64,000 nucleotides of DNA from Natrinema mahii (lineage in GTDB: Archaea > Halobacteriota > Halobacteria > Halobacteriales > Natrialbaceae). Of this stretch, positions 46,040-55,415 are shown in pieces (position 1 is the stretch's first letter; each line of letters begins with the position of its first letter). The stretch spans positions 1 to 64,000 of the forward strand of contig JHUT02000015.1 of NCBI GenBank assembly GCA_000690595.2, written 5' to 3'. A program made the translations under genes and the position numbers. The notes below the pieces were generated by a model. It worked only from the letters and a program-made list of their open reading frames with translations, was not told where the DNA came from and searched no databases.

Positions 46040-46155
46040 TTACGAATGAAGTAAGCGGTAAGAGTAGCGCCGCGTCGGTTGATGGGGCTCGGTGTTCGCC
46101 TCCATTTTCCCGAAGTATCGCTTTCGAATACTGCTCGGGTATTGGAGGGGTTTGA

Positions 46156-46623
46156 TGTCGACCGATCGCCCACGGCTGTCGACGAGTGGGGTACAGAAAG
46201 CCGATCTACAGCCCGCGGCTGAGACGAATCCGAATCACGTCGCGCTCGACGAAGCCGTGATTCAAATCGGCGCTCACCAGTATTGGCTGGCCGCTGCAGT
46301 GGGTCCGGAAACAAACAAAGTCCTCCATACACGACTATCTTCGACGACTACGACCGCATTGACTGAACGGTTTCTGTGGGAACGACTCGAGAACCACGAT
46401 GTCGAAGTTACGGTGTTTCTCGTCGATGGTGCACAGCATCTCCAGGCAACACTCCACCGGCACGGGCCCAAATTTCGATACGAAAAACGGGAATCGGAAG
46501 AGTATCAAGCATATCTTTTGAGAGAGAAAACGACGTACCTCTTTATTCTCAAACTAATTTAGTTCTATTAAACAACCAATCGCGGAGTCATGGCTCTATG
46601 TCTTCGCCATCCGGCAGAATGCG
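46156..46623 (+). pseudogene. IS6-type transposase remnant
   Basis: Reads like the middle of a haloarchaeal IS6 transposase: NPNHVALDEAVIQIGAHQYWLAAAVGPETNK, then LSSTTTTALTERFL and VTVFLVDGAQHLQATLHRHG, with the first catalytic Asp and probably the second. It then loses frame. AESWLYVFAIRQNA at 46582-46623 matches the C-terminal end of the family. The N-terminal third is missing. Inactive. Confidence 0.7.
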
Positions 46624-46687
46624 ACAACCCAGACACGACCACCACTTGACCCCGAGGCGGTTCACGACTACATCGGGACGGAGAGCT

Positions 46688-46769
46688 ATAGTCGCCGCTG
46701 ACAGTCATTGCACATCTGCTCGCACGACGGCGTTGCGATCAGTGTGTGAATCGTTGCAGCGGCTACTAT
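46688..46769 (+). mobile_element. 82-bp palindromic element, copy B
   Basis: ATAGTCGCCGCTGACAGTCA at the left, GCAGCGGCTACTAT at the right. The GCCGCTG/CAGCGGC stem pairs; the seventh base of the left tip departs from the usual ATAGTAG. Half-sites AGTCATTGCACA and GTGTGTGAATCG are in forward order. Lies between the IS6 remnant and the PduS-like gene. Confidence 0.85.
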
Positions 46770-46839
46770 ACCACGAGACCGGACTGATCTTCCGTTTGGG
46801 TTCGCACCGTCGTCCGGAAACGACGACAGCCGGTGAGGA

Positions 46840-47985
46840 CTATCTGGGGCAGTTCGCTTCGCACGCGGCTTCGACAGTGATCTCGATGCTCGTCTCGGTG
46901 ACGGCAGTCACTTCACCGTCGACGGAAGCGTGGTGCGGAATGCCGATCCCCTTCGACGGCGACGTCGCAACGACCGTCCCGGCTTCGACGCGATCGCCGG
47001 GTTCGACGGTGGGTATCCCGGGACTGACTGTCCCTTCGAAGTCCGGATTCGTGAGAAGCGGGATGCGAACGATATCCGGTTCGATCGTCGCCGTCGGTTC
47101 GGTCTCCATCGGTCCGGCCGTCCAGTCACGCGATTCGAGAACGTCAATCCGGCCGTCGCCGAGCGTGTTGTCCGCGACAGTCGATTCGTCCAGCACCAAC
47201 AGCCCGTTCGTCGACTTATCGACCACGAACTCGTCCGGCGACGTCTCAACCTCGAAACACCAGCCGGGACCGCCCGAGACGAGTACTGCGTCCGACGGGA
47301 GCTCGTCCGGCGGGCGACCTGCGGCCGACAGGAGCGCGCTCGCGGGTGTCCCGATCGGGACCTCGAGGAACCGATGTTGCGGGACAGCCCCGTCGACGTG
47401 GACGTATGTGTGCGTAACCGGGGTCCCGTCAGTCAACGCCCGGTAGATGTTAGCCATCGTTTCGGTGTTCTGGACGAGCCAGCCGTGATCGGTCGGGAGG
47501 TCGCTGCCGATCACAGTGTCGCTAACGATGTTGAGGAGGACGCTTTCCATCCCGTACTGGTATTGAGCGTCCGTGTATGCGAACACGACACCGGATTCGT
47601 TCTCGATGTCAAGCGGCAGATCATCCGGCGGAACCACCGTCCCGTTGGTCTCGGCTTCCAGTTCGGTCATGTATTCGTCCCGATCCGTCCACTTGGCGCT
47701 GACCACCACGGCTTCGAACGTGTCCGCAAGCAAGGCGTCGAACAGCGCCGCGAACGCAGTCGCACGTGACTTCCCGAGCCACTTGTCAACGAAGAAGTTC
47801 GGTTCGCTCTCCTGGTGGTTCACCAGCAGATAGTCCGTCGAAGCCACCTGCTCCCACTTCGCATAGGACGGGAACCCGGCGCCGCCCGCGCCCGCGATAC
47901 CGGCGTTTCGAATCCGTTCGACACCGTCGCCTCGCATCGACGGCCAGTCCGATAACCGGTCGGGCTGAAGCACCTCTTGTGTCAT
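46840..47985 (-). CDS. PduS/RnfC-like flavoprotein, possible cobalamin reductase
   Basis: Protein of 381 residues. The N-terminal part has the RnfC/PduS/NuoF nucleotide-binding segment (IRNAGIAGAGGAGFPSYAKW, then LLVNHQESEPNFFVDKWL), followed by an SLBB-like stretch and a C-terminal barrel-sandwich domain (IPTVEPGDRVEAGTVVA, HHASVDGEVTAVTE). Placing the barrel at the C-terminus matches PduS, the cobalamin reductase of B12-dependent diol metabolism, more than RnfC. No CXXCXXC clusters are present, unlike in both. Encoded 0.8 kb from a B12-dependent mutase, a role in keeping its cobalamin reduced is attractive but unproven. Confidence 0.7.
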   Translation of the reverse strand: MTQEVLQPDRLSDWPSMRGDGVERIRNAGIAGAGGAGFPSYAKWEQVASTDYLLVNHQESEPNFFVDKWLGKSRATAFAALFDALLADTFEAVVVSAKWTDRDEYMTELEAETNGTVVPPDDLPLDIENESGVVFAYTDAQYQYGMESVLLNIVSDTVIGSDLPTDHGWLVQNTETMANIYRALTDGTPVTHTYVHVDGAVPQHRFLEVPIGTPASALLSAAGRPPDELPSDAVLVSGGPGWCFEVETSPDEFVVDKSTNGLLVLDESTVADNTLGDGRIDVLESRDWTAGPMETEPTATIEPDIVRIPLLTNPDFEGTVSPGIPTVEPGDRVEAGTVVATSPSKGIGIPHHASVDGEVTAVTETSIEITVEAACEANCPR

Positions 47986-48281
47986 AACGATCAGTACTAC
48001 ACGTCGATCGTGAGTACGAATTCTGCCGCATCAGAGAGGCTATTTTTATACCATCCATTGAGATACTGTGACAATATCGCAAACAAAGACAACGGACATT
48101 GTATTTCGCTCGAGCAGTCTCACCGTCTCCCGTCGGTCAACAGTCCACTGCAAGTGTCTTGCACTCCGACACCCGCCTCCGAGCGAATCAATGAGACGTT
48201 CCTCCAGACCCAGTCAGTCCGGAATACGACTGCAGGGGCATGTTCGTGTGATTCACAGCCGACGATGGTCTCGTTAGGGCT
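47986..48281. other. Gene-free stretch
   Basis: Should contain the promoter of the PduS-like gene (start 47985); the AT-rich segment TATTTTTATACC at 48041-48052 on the plus strand is a possible TATA region for it. Nothing else is evident before palindromic element C. Confidence 0.4.
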
Positions 48282-48363
48282 ATAGTAGTCGCTGAAACGA
48301 TTTACACACTGATCACAGCGCTGTCGTGCGATCAGGTGTGCAATGACTTTCAGTGGCTACTAT
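48282..48363 (-). mobile_element. 82-bp palindromic element, copy C
   Basis: Reverse orientation. Tips ATAGTAGTCGCTGAAA and TTTCAGTGGCTACTAT; the two unmatched stem positions would both be G-U pairs in RNA. Lies in a gene-free stretch downstream of the HTH_10 gene. Confidence 0.86.
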
Positions 48364-48483
48364 AGTGATCGCTCCCCGATCCATGGATTGGTTGTTGCAT
48401 GCGATATCTCACGGTCGTAGGCAAACCACACGGAGAGGGTGCATTCCATCCACTCGGGGAGAAACTGACAGATGAACCTTCGA

Positions 48484-48828
48484 TCAATCGAAGGGCCATT
48501 CATGACGCTGCGAAACGAGTGCTTCGACGAGTTTCACGTCAGCTTTCCGGAGATGTTCGCTGACGGTGTTAGGCACACACCCAAGTTTAGCGGCTAATTC
48601 CGCGTGTGTTGTCTCTCGAGGATGTCGATAGTACCCGTGTTTAAACGCGGTATGAACGGCTTCACGCTGCCGATCGCTCAACTCGGAAAACGGGTCCGTT
48701 CGTACCGAAGGGCGTGACCCGATTTCTTCGATAGTCACGTCGATCGTACTGGGCGCGGTGTCAATTGCAGTTTGAAGTGCCTCAGCGTCTCCCACCACCT
48801 CACCTCTCGTTTCGAAGTCGCTGTACAT
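48484..48828 (-). CDS. HTH_10 (bacterio-opsin-activator) regulator, N-terminus uncertain
   Basis: The C-terminal half is a clear HTH_10 domain: FSELSDRQREAVHTAFKHGYYRHPRETTHAELAAKLGCVPNTVSEHLRKADVKLVEAL. Just before it, EVVGDAEALQTAIDTAPSTIDVTIEEIG matches the linker of about 215-residue haloarchaeal regulators of this type. The usual N-terminal sensory half is not recognisable; the frame is open to 49053 but that part is unlike the family. Either the gene is truncated to 114 residues or its front half has diverged or decayed. Confidence 0.6.
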   Translation of the reverse strand: MYSDFETRGEVVGDAEALQTAIDTAPSTIDVTIEEIGSRPSVRTDPFSELSDRQREAVHTAFKHGYYRHPRETTHAELAAKLGCVPNTVSEHLRKADVKLVEALVSQRHEWPFD

Positions 48829-49140
48829 CACAGGGGATCTAACGGGTAAGTTGGATGTCGCCCGCGATTTGCCGAAACGTGGCCCCACCCAGTTACGTGG
48901 GCGACTCGCGTTCCAGTCGATCAGGGACGGCGTTTCGTTCTGAAACGGAAGAAACGAGGCGTGCTCGACAACAACCCACCCAGTTTCTGCCGATATGTCA
49001 GCCACTCGGCTGCGTGGTCGCTGTCGCCAGTTGCTCTCGAGTGCGTTCGGCACGATGATCGTCTCGCTCCGGGTCCGATCACGGCTCCATGCTTGCCGCC
49101 CGCTTGTGGAACGCTGCCCGCCGCTGCTTGTTCCGGTTGG

Positions 49141-50455
49141 TTAGTTCGTCGGAAGCCGTGCTACGCCACCGCGGTCGCGATAAGAAATGTACAGCGCGCC
49201 AGCAGCCGTCGTCACGCCGATCCGGGAGGACTCCGCATCGTACCGCCATCGGCGCTTCCCGGTGGCAGGGTCGTAGGCGGCGAGTTCCTCGTCGCTGGCC
49301 GCAAAGAGGATCTCACCGGCACGGCCGAATGCCTCGACCGTCCCGCCGATCGCGATGTCAGTCGTCGTCTGCCACCGCCGGGTTCCATCGAGGGCGACGG
49401 CGTCCAGCCGGATTAGAAGGCCACCGTCGGGATCGCCGACCGAACTCGCGACGAACACGCCTTGTGGGGTCGTCGTCACCGTCTCGAGTTCGTATCCAAC
49501 AGTCCGTCGCCACCGTACGGTCCCCCCATCGCGATCGATGGCGACCAACTCGTCCGAGCGATCATCGCGCCGGACACACACGTAGACGTGCTCGCCAAGC
49601 CAGACTGGCGGCCCGAAGTGGCTCGTCACGTCGCCGTCAACTGCGATCCGCCACAGGACGTGCCCATCGTGGGCCCGGCGCATCCGCACGGTAGAATTGC
49701 GGACCGTTACGATCCGGTCGCCGGCAGCCACGACGTAGGGGTAGCTATAGTAGCCACTGACAGTCATTGCACACCTGATCGCACGACAGCGTCGTTATCA
49801 GTGTGTGAATCGTTTCAGTGGCTACTATAGTACGAGGTGGCGATTCCCATAGCACCTCGCCGGTCGTCGGTGCGAGCGTAACCAACTTCGTATCGTCAGC
49901 CGAGTTCGTGACGGGGAAGAGACAGGCCGAATCACTGAGCGTGGGGAACGGATACGCTCGGCCGGATCGCTGGAAGCGACGGGTGCCGTCGCGCGCATCG
50001 TAGCCGGTGACCACACCGCTGCCCGGATCGAGGTCGACCAACAGCGAGCCGTGTCGACCGAGCCACCCGTTTCGGGCCTGTCCCTCCACGTGCCACAGGC
50101 GCTCCCCTGAGAGCCCGACCGTGTAGCGGTCGCCATCGGTGCTGTGGACGTGGACCGGACCGCCCGATGACGGGACAGCCGGTCGCGCCTCGATTGGACC
50201 ACCGGTTTCGACGGTGAGAACCCGCTCCCCGTCGGCCGTGAACCCATGGAGGCGTTTGTCCTGTCCACCGACGACGACGTGTTCGTCGGTCGCGGACGGC
50301 GGACTCGTCGCCATTGCGTCCGGGCGGTCACGCTCCCAGCGGGGTTGAACGCCGGACAGCGCCGACCGCAGGCTGCACCCTGCCAGCGTAAGTGTGCCCA
50401 CCGACGCGAGCCAGCCAAGAGCTGCCCGGCTGCGGTCATGGCGACGGACGACGGC
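49141..50455 (-). pseudogene. PQQ-type beta-propeller lipoprotein gene split by element D
   Basis: Outer-surface lipoprotein of about 400 residues with repeated PQQ-like blades (DATYDPATGKRRW-like units: ELAAYDPATGKRRWRYD, AIDRDGGTVRWRR, GEVLWESPP). The first half (50455 to 49829) reads RAALGWLASVGTLTLAGCSL at its N-terminus, a lipobox, but has no in-frame start codon. Palindromic element D (49747-49828) then breaks the frame after GEVLWESPPRTI; the second half resumes as YPYVVAAGDRIVTV. The element also offers an ATG (MTVSGYY) from which the second half alone could be translated. Confidence 0.75.
49747..49828 (+). mobile_element. 82-bp palindromic element, copy D
   Basis: Tips ATAGTAGCCACTGACA and TTTCAGTGGCTACTAT, forward half-sites. 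Inserted inside the PQQ-propeller gene. The sequence on both sides reads through as one propeller protein when the element is left out, which shows insertion rather than coincidence. Confidence 0.9.
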
Positions 50456-50577
50456 TCACGGAACTCCGTCTTCCACGACCGTTGGATGGGAAACGACTCC
50501 CCATCGAGGAGACCAGCGCACCCTGCGACGCCGCCAACGAAACCGGTGACTGCGCCGAGGGCCACACGGCGCGTCAT
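50450..50577 (-). pseudogene. Tat-lipoprotein N-terminal fragment
   Basis: MTRRVALGAVTGFVGGVAGC is a full Tat lipoprotein signal (Cys20), followed by about 25 residues (LLDGESFPIQRSWKTEFREPSS). The frame then stays open but stops looking like protein, just where the propeller gene begins in another frame. It may be the front of a second lipoprotein gene whose body was deleted, or the displaced start of the propeller gene. Confidence 0.5.
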
Positions 50578-50691
50578 GGAGGGCATGTGTCCACCGTTCC
50601 GACGGCGGTGATATCAGTCTTGATCTTCGAGCGACAACTACTGCCAGTCGAGGGGTACAGAACTGGCAGTGTCAGGAGAGATACCCACATA

Positions 50692-50698
50692 TTTATAC
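50692..50698 (+). promoter_or_regulatory. TATA-like box of the MBL-fold gene
   Basis: TTTATAC centred about 32 bases before the ATG at 50727; a second AT-rich segment (GTATATAAA, 50714-50722) lies closer. Confidence 0.5.
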
Positions 50699-50726
50699 GA
50701 CGCAAAGAGAAATGTATATAAAACGC

Positions 50727-52370
50727 ATGCGTGTCACATATCAACATGCTAATATAGCGACTGGGAATGAGTCGACACTGTTGCGGTGTACCGCTGCGGA
50801 CGGCACGCATGCCTGCATTCTCATCGATTCCGGGAAGGGCGTCGATCTCGACAGTTTGCTCGCGGATGACGAGTACCTGAACGCGATTCTGCTGACCCAC
50901 CCACATATCGACCACTATCGAACGCTCGCGAAAAACGTCCGACACAACGCACCGATCTACACTGCCGACACAACCGCAACCGTCCTCGAACAGACGCTCC
51001 CGGAAGCCACGAAGGACAACGACCTCGGGGACATCTCCGACGCAGTAGCCGCACTCGAGCCGATCGACGACTGGACAGCGATACTCAACGGGCTCGAGGT
51101 CCGACCGATTGCTGCCGGTCACACACCCGGCGGGGCTGGGTTCCTCATCAGATTTCGCGACGAAACCGCGACTGGTCCCTTACACGGCCGGCAACATATC
51201 CTCGTTTCGGGAGATTTCACGACGCGGCCGTGTGCCGGGTTTCCGGGCCTCGCCACGTCGTATCCGTTCGACATCGACTGTCTGCTGCTGAACGTTGCGA
51301 CCAACAATTCCTACGTAACCGCCCTCAACGAGTCGCTCGAGACGACCCTCGAACATGCGTACGCCGGCTCCCGCGTCGTCGTCGCGGCGAGTTCGCTGAC
51401 TGGCGTCCACTACGCGGCGCTGCTTGGCCACTGTACGACGACACTCGAGCGCGAGGTGCCGATCACGCTCGTCGGTCAGGCGGCGAAGCTCTACGACGCG
51501 CTCGAGTATGCTGTTCCAGGCGTCGAATCGACGACGGTCTTCGACCGAACAGACGAGGTGCTAACAGATGGCGGGATCACGATTGCGGGACCGGACGCGC
51601 CGACGACCGGTAGTACACGGCGACTGTTGCGTGCGATCGCCGATAACCCTGCGGCTGCGTTCGTCCAGTTGGCGACGGACGACGACGGCAGCCTGTCGGA
51701 CACCCGCTGTACCACGCGGTCATTTCCGCTGTCGAATCATCCCCACAGCGAGACACTCACCGACGTTGTTCGCGAGATTGCCCCGAAAGAGGTCGTCGTC
51801 AAACACACGACGGGGAGCGGACTCAAGCAGTTTCAGCGGCGCTTCGATCGCTGTTTCACCTGGGGAACGAACGATACCGAGATCCACTGTCTCTACGAGG
51901 ACGGCGAGTGGCTGGTCCCCGACTGGATTCCCGAGTCGACTGCGAGTCGGATCCGAAGTCGACAGTGGGAAGCCACCCAAGACCGCTCGCTCGAGTTCGA
52001 CGCCTCGCTGACTCACTGCCGACGTGTGCCGATCGATCTCGACGGGGAAGGTGTCGATCTCGAGGGCCTCGACGAGACGTTTTCACGCGAGATGGAAGAT
52101 CCGTACGCTTCGACTCCGGAACCCGACGATTCTGGCAGGACAGAGACTGAGAATACTGCTGCCTCTCAGGCAGAGCAATCGTTCGAGGCGACGGTTCTCG
52201 ATCGTCTCGCAGCACTCGAGACGACACTCGAGCAGTCCGAGGAGACGGTCCCCGCTCGCGTCCTAAGTGACGGTGCGAACGACCAGTTCTTGCACCTGCT
52301 CGAGTCCGTTGCTGTCGATGCCGGCGACGTAGTCGAAGTGACAATCAAAGTAGAGACAGACGACGACTAG
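50727..52370 (+). CDS. MBL-fold metallohydrolase, uncharacterised
   Basis: Metallo-beta-lactamase fold protein of 547 residues. The metal motif HXHXDH is present (THPHIDHYRTL), with later ligands likely at AAGHTPGGAGF and SGDF. The middle part (250-400) resembles the beta-CASP-like region only weakly; the end has an acidic linker and a coiled-coil-like tail (LDRLAALETTLEQSEE). MBL proteins of this build cut RNA or hydrolyse esters; I cannot tell which. Start at MRVTYQHANI, supported by an upstream TATA-like box. Confidence 0.75.
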   Translation: MRVTYQHANIATGNESTLLRCTAADGTHACILIDSGKGVDLDSLLADDEYLNAILLTHPHIDHYRTLAKNVRHNAPIYTADTTATVLEQTLPEATKDNDLGDISDAVAALEPIDDWTAILNGLEVRPIAAGHTPGGAGFLIRFRDETATGPLHGRQHILVSGDFTTRPCAGFPGLATSYPFDIDCLLLNVATNNSYVTALNESLETTLEHAYAGSRVVVAASSLTGVHYAALLGHCTTTLEREVPITLVGQAAKLYDALEYAVPGVESTTVFDRTDEVLTDGGITIAGPDAPTTGSTRRLLRAIADNPAAAFVQLATDDDGSLSDTRCTTRSFPLSNHPHSETLTDVVREIAPKEVVVKHTTGSGLKQFQRRFDRCFTWGTNDTEIHCLYEDGEWLVPDWIPESTASRIRSRQWEATQDRSLEFDASLTHCRRVPIDLDGEGVDLEGLDETFSREMEDPYASTPEPDDSGRTETENTAASQAEQSFEATVLDRLAALETTLEQSEETVPARVLSDGANDQFLHLLESVAVDAGDVVEVTIKVETDDD

Positions 52371-52462
52371 TCCGGCACGGAGAGGAGTACATATTGGAGC
52401 GGCCCGAAACGCCGCTCTCCCCGGTGGGAAATCACACGCGAAACAGCGCTCGAGCGGCTCCG

Positions 52463-53278
52463 TTACAAGCGTCCCGTCTGGGTTTCTCGGAGTTCGGCCG
52501 CTGCTCGCTCGAAGTGTTCTGCGAGGAATGGCGTTCCCGACGTCGCCCGCTCATCGAGAAATTCGACGGCGTCTGTGGCTGTGTCGGCGTCGCATTCCGT
52601 GGCCCCGACACAGTCGATGTATCCGTCGAGTGCCCGTCTGAACGCACTCGAGAAGTGGTCGGCTGCGCCGTCGACGCGCTCCATATTGTCGTCAAGCGAC
52701 TCGATAAGTGCCCGGTAGACGATCGTCGCCGATCTGTACTGCTCCTGCTTGCGATACTCGTTCGCGAGATTGAACCACTGCGTGAAGTCGATCGGCTCGA
52801 AGACGACGTCGTACTCAGGGTTCGTCTCCGCAAACCGCCGATCGATCGAGGAACGAAGTTCGTCAATCGACCGCCTCGTTGACTCGCCGGCCTGGGCGAG
52901 AAACCGATCGCGGAGGGCCGTATCGGTCACGAGTTCCTCACGCAGGAACGCGCGGAGTTCGTCGGCGTCGGCACCGTCGAGTGCAGCGTCGAGTCGATCG
53001 CCTTTGTCTGGGGGACGGTCGTCAACGCACCGAAGCAACACGGCGACGGCGTGCTTGCACGTTCCCGGCCCGTCGTACGGACAGTCGCACCACGGGGCAA
53101 ACCCGTCGGCGGCGAGGTCAACACGAACGTCGTACTGACGGCTGCCGCTCACGACGGCGGTTACGGTGGTGTCGACGCGGTGAATCTCGCAGAGACGACC
53201 ATCAACGAGGTATCGTTCGCCGCGTTCGAAGACCGCGTCCGTGCAGACATCCCGAACCATGTCCTCGGTTACGTCCAT
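52463..53278 (-). CDS. SWIM zinc-finger protein
   Basis: Protein of 271 residues with a SWIM finger near the N-terminus: PWCDCPYDGPGTCKHAVAVLL, giving CXCX(n)CXH. The N-terminal part (RDVCTDAVFERGERYLVDGRL) is the usual strand-helix before the finger. The remainder is helical, with TPR-like segments (WFNLANEYRKQEQYRSATIVYRALIESLDD). SWIM domains bind DNA or protein and occur in proteins tied to DNA repair or transposition; the role here is unknown. Confidence 0.85.
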   Translation of the reverse strand: MDVTEDMVRDVCTDAVFERGERYLVDGRLCEIHRVDTTVTAVVSGSRQYDVRVDLAADGFAPWCDCPYDGPGTCKHAVAVLLRCVDDRPPDKGDRLDAALDGADADELRAFLREELVTDTALRDRFLAQAGESTRRSIDELRSSIDRRFAETNPEYDVVFEPIDFTQWFNLANEYRKQEQYRSATIVYRALIESLDDNMERVDGAADHFSSAFRRALDGYIDCVGATECDADTATDAVEFLDERATSGTPFLAEHFERAAAELRETQTGRL

Positions 53279-53496
53279 GTGCGTGAACGGTGTTCCAGCG
53301 CGAGCGGGAAAAATCGATACGTCGATTCGCTTTCGCTCCGAACCGGAACGTTCCCGCTTTGAGAGCAGCCACGATACTGCTGCAGTACCGCATCAACAAC
53401 AGACTGAAATGACTACATCCTCCTGCTCAGCCACGTCGACGAGAACAGTGATCGATAGTGAGAACCAATTCGGTCAGACGAGTCCGCCAATCACTC

Positions 53497-53508
53497 AAAT
53501 ATTTTATA
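53497..53508 (+). promoter_or_regulatory. TATA-like box of the initiator tRNA gene
   Basis: AAATATTTTATA about 55 bases before the tRNA, which would give a 30-base leader removed by RNase P. Confidence 0.5.
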
Positions 53509-53559
53509 GACAGTACGCAGATAGCAACCCTTAATCGTGGTCGGCAGAGACAGAGAGAT

Positions 53560-53634
53560 AGCGGGATGGGATAGCCAGGAGATTCCGGCGGGCTCATAAC
53601 CCGCAGATCAGTAGTTCAAATCTACTTCCCGCTA
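53560..53634 (+). tRNA. Initiator tRNA-Met (CAU)
   Basis: 75-nt tRNA. Acceptor AGCGGGA/TCCCGCT with discriminator A; anticodon loop CTCATAA with CAT at 53595-53597; anticodon stem GCGGG/CCCGC with the three G:C pairs next to the loop that mark initiators; T loop GTTCAAATC. The A1:U72 end pair also fits archaeal initiators. No CCA is encoded. Its presence argues that this DNA is chromosomal. Confidence 0.93.
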
Positions 53635-53886
53635 TTCCCAATTTAACCGAACGGCTACCTGAATTTGGTCGGTGAGTTCCCATGAATCACTGAGAAACGT
53701 CAGGTGCTACTCGTCCGGGTTGACCGGTCCTCTATCTTTAAACAGCGAGAGAATTCCGCCGTTCATGGCGGGTGTGAATCGCGACACTCAACTCAACAAT
53801 CTACCGCTCGATGGAAGACTGGATATGCCACGCTAATACACACTATTACGTCAATTTATATACATAGTCAAGTATGGCGGTTGAGG

Positions 53887-54444
53887 TCACGCGCACCTAC
53901 GTTGGTACCATCCAAAGTGAGCCGCATCACCGGCATCGATGGCGTTCTCAGCCTGATCGATGAGGTCGTCGAGCTCATGTATTCGTTCGGCGGTTTCGAC
54001 CTCGTCGATCCTTTCCAGTGTCTCTCGATAGCGGTTTTCAACGGGTGAGGGGTCGTCTGCGAACAGTGTTGCGCGCTGCAGGTGATAGAGCGCGGCCTCT
54101 ATAGTAGCTCTTGAAAGTCACTGCACACCCGACCGCAGGACAGCGTTGTGATCGGTGTGTAAATCGTTTCAAGAGCTACTATAGTCGTTCGATCGCTCCG
54201 GCACATTCACCGAGGGTCTTCTCCTCTTGCGCCGCGTCCTGTAATCGCCGTCCTTCCTCAAGATGAGCGCCCAACAGAACTTGTCAGCATTTTCGTGACC
54301 GAACGCCTCCCACGCATGGTCCTCGTCGTCGCTCTCCGTGACGTGATCCGCGACCTCCGAAATTGATCCTTCGAACGAACACGTATCCGCCGGACAACCG
54401 ACGAGATCGATCATGCGGTCCTCCCCGCTGGTCACCTCATCCAT
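53887..54444 (-). pseudogene. Zinc-finger-like protein gene broken by frameshift and element E
   Basis: Front part reads DLVGCPADTCSFEGSISEVADHVTE (a possible C2H2-like finger with Cys, Cys and His) to HENADKFCW. A frameshift at about 54280 moves the frame to HLEEGRRLQDAAQEEKTLGECAGAIERL, which runs into palindromic element E (54101-54182). Beyond the element the same protein continues as EAALYHLQRATLFADD to AGDAAHFG and stops at 53887. The intact gene would code about 160-175 residues. Family not recognised. Confidence 0.72.
54101..54182 (+). mobile_element. 82-bp palindromic element, copy E
   Basis: Tips ATAGTAGCTCTTGAAA and TTTCAAGAGCTACTAT, like copy A. Forward half-sites AGTCACTGCACACC and GTGTGTAAATCG. 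Splits the zinc-finger-like gene. Confidence 0.9.
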
Positions 54445-54587
54445 CAGTATCCCATTCTAACCGATAATGCTTGAAACGATGTCTTACAGGGACCACGGCG
54501 GGTTCTCGTCCAGGGTCATACTGAGATGATGAAGCCTGACTGCTCCACCATAGATACAAGTCAGTTAGCCATCGAGTCGAGGTACGG

Positions 54588-55388
54588 ATGTCGACACAAT
54601 ACGTTGGGGTTGACTGGTCGTCCGGCGAGTGGGTTTCGATAGCGTATACAGACGGGTCGGAGACCCCATCAGTTGCGGTGTTCGAGGAGATCACGGGTGT
54701 TTGGGATCACTACGGCGACTCCGCACGCCGCATCGTGGTCGATGTTCCGATCGGACTCTGTGACTCGCTTGAATCAGAGGCGTGTTCGTGCGTCGAGGAA
54801 GACGGAGCGCTGTCTCGGCGATGTGACGACCTCGCCAGGACGGTCATTGGATCGCAATACAGGTCGGTGTTTACCGCGCCGGCACGAGAGGCTGCGACGG
54901 TAGCTGCAGCTGGTGCAGATCATAGCGATATCAGCGACAAGAACGAAGAACTGACTGGCAAACGGCTGACGCAGCAGGCGGCCGGTATTGCAGAGGGAAT
55001 CGTCGAGGTAGACAACCTCCTCCAGGGCGATGGCGACCCGGAGGTTCTGGTCGAAGGACATCCGGAAGTGTGCTTTCGTACACTGAACGGAACACCCCTC
55101 GAGCACAGCAAACACACCGCGGCTGGAGTTGCGGAACGGTTGGCCGTACTCAGGACCGTCGATGAATACACACGTGGTGACTGGCACACGGTTGCTCGAG
55201 AGCTTGGAAGCGAGGGGTACAGAGTTGGTCTCGATGACGTGCTAGATGCGTTTATACTTGCACTGACAGCCTGTGCGCCGAAAGGCCAGTTCCATCGACT
55301 CCCATCGGACCCCCCTCATGATGCGGAAGGGCTACCGATGCAGATGGTCTACCGAAGTGGGAACGAACTCAATCCGGAGTTGCTGTAG
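54588..55388 (+). CDS. DUF429 family protein (predicted RNase H-like)
   Basis: Protein of 266 residues of the DUF429 family, predicted to have an RNase H-like fold. The first strand carries an Asp (YVGVDWSSGEW), a second acidic site lies in IVVDVPIGLCD, then RSVFTAPAREA, VLVEGHPEVCFRTLNG and a last acidic helix VGLDDVLDAFILALTA. Catalytic activity is predicted but not shown. It ends 27 bases before palindromic element F. Confidence 0.85.
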   Translation: MSTQYVGVDWSSGEWVSIAYTDGSETPSVAVFEEITGVWDHYGDSARRIVVDVPIGLCDSLESEACSCVEEDGALSRRCDDLARTVIGSQYRSVFTAPAREAATVAAAGADHSDISDKNEELTGKRLTQQAAGIAEGIVEVDNLLQGDGDPEVLVEGHPEVCFRTLNGTPLEHSKHTAAGVAERLAVLRTVDEYTRGDWHTVARELGSEGYRVGLDDVLDAFILALTACAPKGQFHRLPSDPPHDAEGLPMQMVYRSGNELNPELL

Positions 55389-55415
55389 CGTGGACGCGGT
55401 GAGTCAGTTGTCTCT

